Below, in pieces: positions 28,693 through 35,088 of a DNA stretch of 35,088 nucleotides (positions within the stretch are counted from its first letter, which is position 1; each line of letters begins with the position of its first letter). Source of the stretch: an uncultured Clostridia bacterium (lineage in GTDB: Bacteria; Bacillota; Clostridia; Oscillospirales; Ruminococcaceae); NCBI GenBank assembly GCA_947589035.1, contig CANPYZ010000027.1:1-35088 (forward strand). The letters are read 5' to 3'. Position numbers and translations under genes: made by a program. Below the pieces are notes generated by a model. It had not been told where the DNA came from. It saw only the letters and a program-made list of their open reading frames with translations, and searched no databases.

Positions 28693-31600
28693 ATGAAATA
28701 CAAAAGGTTAATCAGTATTTTTTCTGCAATAGCAATAATGTGTTCTGGCTTGTCTTTTCCAAGTACGTTTAATGACTACAGTATTAATGCCGAGGCTGAT
28801 TTTTCGTTGAAAGATAGCTATCCAAACTCAGCTAATTACATTGCAGACTGTATCATATTTGGTTTTATCAATCCAAATTCCGGCAATTATTCCACAAGTT
28901 TTATTAAATATTCCGATGTTATGGATAAGGCATTTTCCTATGAACAACTTGCAAATAATGTTATGCAAGATGAAGGTATTGTTATTTCAAGTGCATTGTG
29001 GGATACTTTCAGCAAAATTCTCAGTGGTAAAATTTCTTCTGGTGAAGTTCGTCAAGAACAAATTTATGAAGCTTTTTTAATGGATTATCTTACTTTTTCG
29101 GAAGGTTCAACTGAAAATAGTACAACCCTTGATAAAATGGGAGCATTTGCTGATAAAACAATGAAATATGAAGATAAAATCCTCCAGCAGCTTCTTGAAA
29201 AGGGAATTGCTTCTGACGAAAAAGATCTCGCTAATTTAATTGAACAAAGTGATTCATTAAATGATAAAAAAATAGTCGAAGCAATGAAAGAACTTGACTG
29301 GGAAAAAGAACTTGCAGGATATGTGGAAATTGCAGATGGTATTACTGAAGTAGCAACAAACGCAGCAGATTACTTTGAAGCTCTTACAAAAGCTTTGGCT
29401 TTGAAAGAAGTAAATGATGAAAGAATCGTTTTCTTGAAGTCAATGGCAGAAGTTGCTTCTGATAATAAAGCATTTCAAACTGCTGTGGAAAATATCATTG
29501 AAACAATTGAAAGTTCCTATGCCGAATTATCTCTTCAGGAAGCCACAGATACTATGGGAGCTTTTGCATGGGACAAATGTTGGGATAGTATAAAAAAACA
29601 GATACCCTGCTTTTCGGTATATGATAATGCTCACGATGCACTGAATTATATTTTTAATTCAGATAGTCTTTCTGAAAATAATATTCGTATTATAATGCAA
29701 TATACAGTTGGGCAATATGCAAGACAAGTTCTTATGGCAGCACATACTACTTATCAAGCAGAGATAACGGATGAACATGCTGCTGCTTTTGTTGAAGCAT
29801 ATAAAAACTATCTTGCCTATCAGGGATACTCTTCCGAATGGGCTAAAGAATTTGTAGAAGATGTTCCATTTTCAAGTGATGCGGTAGTTGATGAATGGCT
29901 TACAAAATTGAACTCAGATATAAATTATTGCAGCAATTGTATTGTTATTGTAAATAATACAGTGAAGCTGTACGATAAAAAAATTTATGATTATGATGAA
30001 AATGATTCATCTGATGATAACAATATTGAAAGTACATTCAATGGGCATTCTTATCAAATTTTTGATAGTTCAATGACATGGAATGAGGCAAAAGCATATT
30101 GCGAAAATCTTGGTGGACATCTGGTTTCTATTACGTCACAAGAGGAACAAGCCTATATCACTGAATTGCTTAATAGTCATGATAATACAAAAAATTGCTA
30201 TTGGATTGGATTATCTGGTTCAAAAGATAATTGGCAGTGGGTGGATAACGAAACAGATGAATACTATAATTGGGCACCAAATGAACCAAACAATCAGGAT
30301 AGCAGAGAAAGCTACGTACATTTATTTGGTAATGTATGGACTGGTGGCAAGGGAATAAAGGAAATCGGTCAATGGAACGATGCTTCAAATGATGGAGCGG
30401 GATATTCGCATGATTTTTATGCTTTAGACAATTTTGGATTTATTTGTGAATGGGACAATACTACTAATTTAACTGAACCACCAATGATATTCAACGAACA
30501 TTCTTATCAAATTTTTGACGTTTCAATGACATGGAGTGAAGCGGAAGCATATTGTGAAGATCTTGGTGGACATCTGGTTTCCATTACAACACAAGAAGAG
30601 CAAAAAGCAATCGAAGAATTATTAGAAAGTGGTACAAGAAATAATTACTGGATTGGGGCTATGAAGGATAGTAATAACGGTTGGAACTGGGTAACTGGGG
30701 AAGATTTTAAGTATCAAAACTGGGGAAATAACCAGCCTGATAATTTTCATGATATTGAAAATGCTCTTATGATATATCGAAACACCAATCCAAAAGATAT
30801 TAAAGCTTCAAAATTTGGAGCATGGAATGATTTACGAGATGATGGAACTTGTAATGGAGAAAGTTTTTTTGGAGTTGAAAACTTTGGTTTCATTTGTGAA
30901 TGGGACAACACTACTAATTCAGGTGAAATTGAATCATCAGAAATTTCTGGTGATTGCAACAATGATGGTACTTTTTCTGTAACTGATGTTGTTCTTCTCA
31001 AAAAATGGATTTTATCTGTTCCCAATACAACACTTGCTAATTGGAAAGCTGCTGATTTTTATGAAGATAACCAGCTTAATGTATTTGACCTTTGCTTAAT
31101 GAAGCAAAAACTAATTGAAACTACTAAAATTGAAAAAAGTGGTGCGATTATCATAAGAACAGCTGAAGACCTGTACAATGTTCGAAATAATCTGTCTGCT
31201 GATTATATTATCGCAAATGATATTGACCTTACTGGATATGACTGGATACCGATTGGCACATTAGATCATCCGTTTACTGGTTCAATAGATGGAAAAGGTT
31301 ATACAATAACTGGTCTTTCTATTGATATTCAGAAATCAGATAGTAATTATGAAGCAGCAGGATTATTCGGCGTTATTAATGGTGGTAATATATCACAAAT
31401 TAAACTTGAAAATGTTAGCATATATATGGATGTAAATTGGGATAGCAAATCGTTTTGCTACGTTGGTGGAATTGCAGGTGAAATATATAGCACAAAGATT
31501 AACAAATCTTCTGTAACAGGAAATTTGGAAGCAAAAGGAACAAATAAAACTTTTGCTCGTGTTGGTGGTATCTGTGCAAGTTCAGTATCAAATTCGGAAG

Positions 31601-32043
31601 TATTTGACTGTTTCGTTAATGCACAATTAAAAGCAGATGCTGATTCTGCTAATACAATGGCTGGTGGAATTGTTACATGGCTCGATAAATCAACTATCAA
31701 CAATTGTATTGCATTTGGTAATATATTAGCTTCAAACAAACATTCATATGTCTATTCAGGCGGAATTAATGCTTCTGGTACTGGCAGCTCCGTGAATAAT
31801 TGTATTTCTATGGTCAATAGCATCATAACATCTGGTTCCTCAAGATATGTTCATCCTGTCAGCAATTTTGCAAGCATTAATAATTGCTTATCTGCAAATG
31901 ATATAGAAGCGAATTTTACATCAAATAACAATGTAATATTAATTGAAAGAAATGATGCAGTTAAACAAGAAATTTACGAAAATCTTGGATGGGATTTAAT
32001 TACAACATGGATTTTAACAAAAAATGGTATATATCTTAGATAA
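28693..32043 (+). CDS. Secreted dockerin protein with two C-type lectin domains and a GLUG-like region
   Basis: The 1116-residue protein starts at ATG 28693 after GAGGTGG, with a signal peptide (MKYKRLISIFSAIAIMCSG...). Residues about 40-440 are a helical region not recognised. Two C-type lectin-like domains follow (about 449-590 and 599-739), each with HSYQIFD, WSEAEAYCEDLGGHLVSIT and an FGFICEWDN end. A type I dockerin (about 752-808) has GDCNNDGTFSVTDVVLLKKW and ADFYEDNQLNVFDLCLMKQKL. The tail (about 816-1100) has GLUG-like repeats (LTGYDWIPIG, FTGSIDGKGYTITGL, AGLFG, VGGIAG, AGGIV). The protein would be carried on the cell surface or cellulosome and bind glycans or proteins. It is a cargo gene within the prophage and its base composition is more AT-rich than its neighbours. 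Confidence 0.85.
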   Translation: MKYKRLISIFSAIAIMCSGLSFPSTFNDYSINAEADFSLKDSYPNSANYIADCIIFGFINPNSGNYSTSFIKYSDVMDKAFSYEQLANNVMQDEGIVISSALWDTFSKILSGKISSGEVRQEQIYEAFLMDYLTFSEGSTENSTTLDKMGAFADKTMKYEDKILQQLLEKGIASDEKDLANLIEQSDSLNDKKIVEAMKELDWEKELAGYVEIADGITEVATNAADYFEALTKALALKEVNDERIVFLKSMAEVASDNKAFQTAVENIIETIESSYAELSLQEATDTMGAFAWDKCWDSIKKQIPCFSVYDNAHDALNYIFNSDSLSENNIRIIMQYTVGQYARQVLMAAHTTYQAEITDEHAAAFVEAYKNYLAYQGYSSEWAKEFVEDVPFSSDAVVDEWLTKLNSDINYCSNCIVIVNNTVKLYDKKIYDYDENDSSDDNNIESTFNGHSYQIFDSSMTWNEAKAYCENLGGHLVSITSQEEQAYITELLNSHDNTKNCYWIGLSGSKDNWQWVDNETDEYYNWAPNEPNNQDSRESYVHLFGNVWTGGKGIKEIGQWNDASNDGAGYSHDFYALDNFGFICEWDNTTNLTEPPMIFNEHSYQIFDVSMTWSEAEAYCEDLGGHLVSITTQEEQKAIEELLESGTRNNYWIGAMKDSNNGWNWVTGEDFKYQNWGNNQPDNFHDIENALMIYRNTNPKDIKASKFGAWNDLRDDGTCNGESFFGVENFGFICEWDNTTNSGEIESSEISGDCNNDGTFSVTDVVLLKKWILSVPNTTLANWKAADFYEDNQLNVFDLCLMKQKLIETTKIEKSGAIIIRTAEDLYNVRNNLSADYIIANDIDLTGYDWIPIGTLDHPFTGSIDGKGYTITGLSIDIQKSDSNYEAAGLFGVINGGNISQIKLENVSIYMDVNWDSKSFCYVGGIAGEIYSTKINKSSVTGNLEAKGTNKTFARVGGICASSVSNSEVFDCFVNAQLKADADSANTMAGGIVTWLDKSTINNCIAFGNILASNKHSYVYSGGINASGTGSSVNNCISMVNSIITSGSSRYVHPVSNFASINNCLSANDIEANFTSNNNVILIERNDAVKQEIYENLGWDLITTWILTKNGIYLR

Positions 32044-32141
32044 TTATATTTAGAAGGCATAAAATTTTAACCAATCTTTGTAGAAATTGTTGATGTAAGA
32101 TTTCTTCTTCACACTTGGAATCTGATTTTTCTTGCTCCTAA

Positions 32142-32175
32142 AAGCACCAGACTTTTCTGGTGCTTGATTTTATTT
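32142..32175 (+). terminator. Terminator of the dockerin cargo gene
   Basis: AAGCACCAGA (32142-32151) pairs with TCTGGTGCTT (32156-32165) around CTTT, followed by GATTTTATTT. It is the last element of the inserted block; the phage sequence resumes near 32223. Confidence 0.85.
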
Positions 32176-32225
32176 ATATTTGTACAATTTTAATAAATTT
32201 TAACAGTGTTGTATAAAATTTGAAC

Positions 32226-32410
32226 GAACTGGACGCATTTGACCAATTTATAGAAAACTTTACACGGGCATTCCGGCAACTTCACGAACCGACAATATTA
32301 CGCCAATTTGCCCCAATTGCGGAACACGTCAGGCATTGGAAACTCTCGGAATTTCTCAGGAAGAACAGGAAAAAATTCTGAGCATTATGCATTCTCATCA
32401 GCCGAAATAA
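32226..32410 (+). pseudogene. Small phage protein relic, truncated and frameshifted
   Basis: The frame ELDAFDQFIENFT (from 32226) continues after a two-base shift near 32262 as GIPATSRTDNITPICPNCGTRQALETLGISQEEQEKIL and ends in TAA at 32408-32410. The SRTDN-T-ICP-CGTRQAL pattern is common in small phage zinc-ribbon proteins. No start codon or ribosome site remains because the gene's 5' end is missing at the insertion junction. Confidence 0.65.
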
Positions 32411-32449
32411 AGCCGATTCCGCAAAATTCAATTTCTGAAAAGAAGCAAG

Positions 32450-32496
32450 CCGCATTCTGCTTTCGGAATGCGGTCTGCCTGTTTTCAGAAACAGGC
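32450..32496 (+). other. Tandem perfect hairpins in an intergenic region
   Basis: CCGCATTC (32450-32457) pairs with GAATGCGG (32466-32473), and GCCTGTTT (32477-32484) pairs with AAACAGGC (32489-32496) around TCAG. Two perfect 8-bp stems are separated by three bases, with no T run. Positions 32411-32620 contain only this and the promoter at 32552-32580. Confidence 0.65.
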
Positions 32497-32551
32497 ATAA
32501 TTCACACAATTTATCGAAAAATCGCCTTGAAATGATTGTCATTACTCACAC

Positions 32552-32580
32552 TTGCTATTCCGGAAAAGTTATGGTAATAT
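32552..32580 (+). promoter_or_regulatory. Promoter of the first small DUF gene
   Basis: TTGCTA (32552-32557), 17 bp and TAATAT (32575-32580) in the context GGTAATATT. The same GGTAATATT -10 context recurs at the promoter 33595-33623. Confidence 0.6.
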
Positions 32581-32637
32581 TGGTATAACGGAACGGGAAA
32601 CCGAGCCGAAAAATACCGAAATATGGAGGAAAACACC

Positions 32638-33000
32638 ATGAACGAGAAAATCAGAAACTACTTTTCCGGGCTTGCAGAGCAGGTAAAAACAAGCGGAAAA
32701 AAGCTGACCTACGGCGAACAGGAAGCCTACTGGAATTACCGCCGCAGCCTTGAGAACGACAACGGCGAATTTGAATGCAGCGAGCTGCCTTGGGCAACGG
32801 ACATGAGCGACTTTGTGGACACGCTGCGCAAAGCCGGAGTGAAGACCATTGTGGTCACGGAACACTCTTCTGCCCTGATGGAAAACCTGCACAAACTTGC
32901 GGTGCAGGGCTGCACGCTTGACGGGCTTTGCACGGTGATTCACCAGAACATCTGGGGAGAGCCGGAAAACGTCTACGGAATCCGCTTCACACTGAACTGA
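32638..33000 (+). CDS. Small phage-type protein, DUF7698-like
   Basis: The protein of about 120 residues starts at ATG 32638, seven bases after GGAGG. It reads MNEKIRNYFSGLAEQVKTSGKKLTYGEQEAYWNYRRSLE, then WATDMSDFVDTLRKAGVKTIVVTEHSSALMENLH and a short C-terminal strand part. This matches my recollection of a small Firmicutes phage or mobile-element family (DUF7698), without known function. It is more GC-rich than its neighbours. A strong hairpin follows in the gap to the next gene. Confidence 0.65.
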   Translation: MNEKIRNYFSGLAEQVKTSGKKLTYGEQEAYWNYRRSLENDNGEFECSELPWATDMSDFVDTLRKAGVKTIVVTEHSSALMENLHKLAVQGCTLDGLCTVIHQNIWGEPENVYGIRFTLN

Positions 33001-33006
33001 ACACTG

Positions 33007-33043
33007 AGCCGAGGGCGGCAAATCCGCCGCCCTGAAAACGGCT
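33007..33043 (+). other. Strong GC-rich hairpin before the DUF3846 gene
   Basis: AGGGCGGC (33012-33019) pairs with GCCGCCCT (33026-33033), and outer AGCCG (33007-33011) pairs with CGGCT (33039-33043). It lies directly upstream of AAAAGGAG, the ribosome site of the next gene, without a T run, so it may govern translation or mRNA stability. Confidence 0.65.
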
Positions 33044-33060
33044 TGAAAAGGAGAATTATT

Positions 33061-33417
33061 ATGCATATATTGATTGTTGAACCCGGAAAACACCCAAGGG
33101 AAGCCGAAATTGAACATACGCTTGAGAATTTGCAAAACATTGTCGGCGGATACATTCAGGCGTTGTACCCCTACGATGACCCTGTTGCCATTGTGTGTGA
33201 TGACGAGGCAAAGCTGAAAAACGACACCCATTGGAACAGACTTCTTCCGGAATGCCATGACATCATCAAGGGAACATTTTTCATCTGCGGTCTTGGTGAA
33301 GAAGATTTCACCGATTTACCGCCGGAATTGATGGAAAAATACAAAAATCGTTTCTGGAATATTGAATATTTTTTTCCAACACCACAAGGTTTACTGCCGA
33401 TTATTTTTGAACATTAA
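33061..33417 (+). CDS. DUF3846 family protein
   Basis: The 118-residue protein starts at ATG 33061, with AGGAG about eight bases upstream. It reads MHILIVEPGKHPREAEIEHTLENLQNIVGGYIQALYPYDDPVAIVCDDEAKL, the DUF3846 signature (VEPGK.P....I...L..LQ..VGG.I). The function is unknown; the family is common in mobile elements and phages of gut Firmicutes, often in small-gene clusters like this one. Confidence 0.85.
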   Translation: MHILIVEPGKHPREAEIEHTLENLQNIVGGYIQALYPYDDPVAIVCDDEAKLKNDTHWNRLLPECHDIIKGTFFICGLGEEDFTDLPPELMEKYKNRFWNIEYFFPTPQGLLPIIFEH

Positions 33418-33428
33418 GCCATAATTTC

Positions 33429-33517
33429 CGCCACGTTCGCCTGTGTGGGCTTGCAGGAATTTTCCTGCAAAGTTACCCCATTTCGGAGTAACCCCCGACA
33501 CAAGCGGACGTGCGGCG
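33429..33517 (+). ncRNA. Candidate structured RNA: long stem with a three-way junction
   Basis: The outer stem is 33429-33449 with 33494-33517: ACGTTCGC pairs with GCGGACGT, TGTGT with ACACA, and the GGG at 33447-33449 with CCC, broken only by one mismatch and small bulges. Inside sit two hairpins: TTGCAGGA (33451-33458) with TCCTGCAA (33463-33470), and GTTACCCC (33472-33479) with GGAGTAAC (33485-33492). Junction bases are single nucleotides on each side. About 35 base pairs in 89 bases is far beyond chance. No known family comes to mind, and it could also act as a DNA structure. Confidence 0.6.
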
Positions 33518-33594
33518 TTTTGAAACATCGCAAATTACACAACAATTCCGGAAAATTTTTCTTTATGTTTGTTACAGTTATTTTTCAAAAAAGC

Positions 33595-33623
33595 TTGATT
33601 TATAGCGAAAAATACGGTAATAT
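33595..33623 (+). promoter_or_regulatory. Promoter of the second small DUF gene
   Basis: TTGATT (33595-33600), 17 bp and TAATAT (33618-33623) in the context GGTAATATT, the same -10 context as at 32552-32580. Confidence 0.6.
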
Positions 33624-33676
33624 TACAGTACCGGAAGGCAAACAGCCTGCGGAAAAATTTTCAGGAGATTACAACA

Positions 33677-33916
33677 ATGTGGACTGAAGGAGAAATTTTA
33701 ATTCCGAGCGAAAACGGAGAAAATACCCCGATACGGTATTGGGCAAAGGTTTACGCCAAAAACAGTCAATTCGGAATTGAGGGCGGAAAAATCAGCAAAC
33801 TGATGCTGAAACAAAATAGTGAAATTGTGTACAATTACGACAGAGGGCTTGATGTTCCGCCGCAGACACCGGAAGCGGATACAACATTGGCAATTCTGCT
33901 GTACCATTTCAAATAA
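33677..33916 (+). CDS. Small phage-type protein, DUF7678-like
   Basis: The 79-residue protein follows AGGAG and starts MWTEGEILIPSENGENTPIRYWAKVYAKNSQFGIEGGKISKLMLKQNSEIVYNYDRGLDVPP. The W-EGEI-IPS and ISKLML-YDRG motifs match my recollection of a small family of gut-Firmicutes phages (DUF7678). The function is unknown. A strong terminator follows. Confidence 0.65.
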   Translation: MWTEGEILIPSENGENTPIRYWAKVYAKNSQFGIEGGKISKLMLKQNSEIVYNYDRGLDVPPQTPEADTTLAILLYHFK

Positions 33917-33923
33917 GATTCTG

Positions 33924-33957
33924 CGGAGAATGGCGATATTCAGCCATTCTCCGTTTT
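33924..33957 (+). terminator. Terminator of the DUF7678-like gene
   Basis: CGGAGAATGGC (33924-33934) pairs perfectly with GCCATTCTCCG (33943-33953) and is followed by TTTT. Confidence 0.85.
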
Positions 33958-33991
33958 ACATATACATATTTTTTCGTTGGGAGGTGAGATT

Positions 33992-35014
33992 TTGCGGAAA
34001 TTGAAAAATTACAAGCCGACAACATTTATGGCAGAAGATTCACACTATGATAAAAAATCTGCGGACTATGCGGTAAATTTTATCGAGTGTCTTTGCCACA
34101 CAAAAGGTACATGGGCGGGAAAACCGTTTGAACTTATCGACTGGCAGGAACAAATTATCCGTGACCTGTTTGGTGTCCTGAAACCGAACGGCTACAGGCA
34201 GTTCAATACGGCTTACATCGAAATTCCGAAAAAAATGGGCAAATCAGAGCTCGCTGCCGCCGTCGCCTTGCTCCTGACTTGCGGTGACGGTGAGGAGCGT
34301 GCAGAAGTTTATGGTTGTGCCGCTGACCGTCAGCAGGCAAGTATCGTTTTTGAGGTCGCTGCCGACATGGTGAGAATGTGTCCAGCCTTGAGCAAGCGGG
34401 TGAAAATTCTGACCGCTCAGAAAAGAATTGTCTATTTACCGACAAATAGCTTTTATCAGGTGCTTTCGGCGGAGGCGTACAGCAAACACGGTTTCAATAT
34501 TCACGGGGTGATTTTCGACGAGCTACACACGCAGCCTAACAGAAAGCTGTTTGACGTTATGACAAAAGGTTCAGGCGATGCCAGAATGCAACCGCTGTAC
34601 TTCCTGATAACGACTGCCGGAACAGACACGCACAGCATTTGTTACGAAACCCACCAAAAGGCAAAAGATGTTCTTGAGGGGCGAAAAATCGACAAAACTT
34701 TCTATCCGGTGATTTACGGTGCGGACGAATCCGAAGATTGGACTTCTCCGGAAGTTTGGAAAAAAGCAAATCCGTCACTCGGAATTACTGTAGGAATTGA
34801 TAAAGTACAGGCGGCTTGTGATTCCGCAAGGCAGAACCCCGGCGAAGAAAACGCTTTTCGGCAACTACGATTGAATCAATGGGTGAAACAATCCGTTCGC
34901 TGGATGCCAATGGAGAAATGGGATTTGTGTAAAGCTGATTTTGATGAAACTTTTCTTGAAGGGCGTGTCTGTTACGGCGGTCTGGATTTGTCCAGCACCA
35001 CGGATATTACGGCA
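33992..35014 (+). pseudogene. Phage terminase large subunit, interrupted by an IS at the right edge
   Basis: The gene starts at TTG 33992 after GGGAGGTGAG. It encodes a large terminase subunit with Walker A PKKMGKS (79-85), Walker B VIFDE (173-177) and the start of the nuclease domain (YGGLDLSSTTDIT, around 328-340). It powers DNA packaging and cuts concatemers. The expected continuation after DIT-A is lost at 35014, where the IS terminal repeat begins at 35016. Only about 340 of the usual 550 or so residues remain, so the prophage is probably defective. The frame happens to stay open through the IS start. Confidence 0.88.
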
Positions 35015-35015
35015 C

Positions 35016-35088
35016 GGCAACAGCATTTACTTTTTCACAAAAATATGATAAAATATAGGTATGAAGATACAAAAACTAACAGAGAAGC
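35016..35088 (+). mobile_element. Insertion sequence, left end with transposase start (same family as at 1-73)
   Basis: Positions 35016-35037 repeat, in inverted orientation, the terminal repeat at 52-73. Two possible transposase starts are seen: ATG 35045 (MIKYRYEDTKTNREA) and ATG 35061 (MKIQKLTEK). The window ends before the choice can be made. The insertion interrupts the large terminase gene after its nuclease-domain start. Confidence 0.65.

Noticed and set aside
30037-30909. C-type lectin domains as targets of a diversity-generating retroelement
   Set aside because: No reverse transcriptase, template repeat or variable-repeat pair is visible in the window.
28195-32043. One continuous 1282-residue frame joining a ParB domain to a dockerin protein
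   Set aside because: The first 110 residues are a truncated phage methylase; a promoter, ribosome site and signal peptide lie inside the frame at 28595-28740. The fusion is an accident of an open junction.
32569-33258. A 229-residue minus-strand frame over the small DUF genes
   Set aside because: Two plus-strand genes with good ribosome sites occupy the same DNA, and the antisense product has no recognisable features.

Overview
The window looks like low-GC Firmicutes DNA, most likely Ruminococcus or a close relative. Two secreted proteins carry type I dockerin modules (2081-3310 and 28693-32043), promoters are TTGACA-17-TATAAT type, and the mobile genes are of the kinds seen in gut Clostridia. 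The genus is an inference. Both outer edges of the window lie inside copies of the same insertion sequence: a 22-bp terminal repeat at 52-73 matches 35016-35037 in inverted orientation.

Region 1 (about 74-12240) is chromosome-like. It holds a decayed two-component system (response-regulator tail and a twice-frameshifted histidine kinase), a tRNA-like gene with anticodon GCU in the leader of a dockerin-bearing polysaccharide deacetylase, a sugar-binding lipoprotein translationally close to a membrane diguanylate cyclase, a zinc-ribbon membrane protein, and a two-gene set made of a kinase-STAND-NTPase-superhelix protein and an unrecognised partner. The partner gene diverges from a small cysteine-rich gene across back-to-back consensus promoters. 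A YtrA-type GntR regulator, a receiver-domain relic and an Rpn relic follow.

Region 2 (about 12600-23987) is a mobilizable plasmid-like or IME element. An XRE repressor faces two small membrane-peptide genes, and matching 13-bp dyads sit in both promoters. All the backbone genes run on the minus strand: replication initiator, ParA, ParB, a secreted FN3/barrel cargo protein, a tiny membrane protein, a PcfB-like protein, a helicase C-terminal relic, a DUF3991/TOPRIM protein, a small unknown, a dyad-rich candidate oriT, a MobV relaxase and a small serine recombinase. The parB gene carries nine 63-bp tandem repeats, each with a DNA-level dyad. The rep leader has an attenuator-like hairpin.

Region 3 (about 23988-35014) is a prophage remnant read on the plus strand: a SNF2 helicase lacking its N-terminus at the element junction, small replication genes, two sigma-like regulators, HNH nuclease, a candidate cos, the small terminase subunit, a ParB/methylase relic, small DUF genes and the large terminase subunit, which is cut by an insertion sequence at the right edge. 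A 3.7-kb block with a lectin/dockerin/GLUG protein has replaced part of the methylase region. Between the small DUF genes lie strong RNA-like structures, including a long-stemmed three-way junction at 33429-33517 that is the best candidate here for an undescribed structured RNA.

The strongest candidates for new biology are the three-way-junction element, the kinase-STAND pair, the parB-embedded dyad array, the unusual GCU tRNA-like gene, and the XRE module with twin operators and two peptide genes. All identifications come from reading sequence and recalling families; no database search was run.
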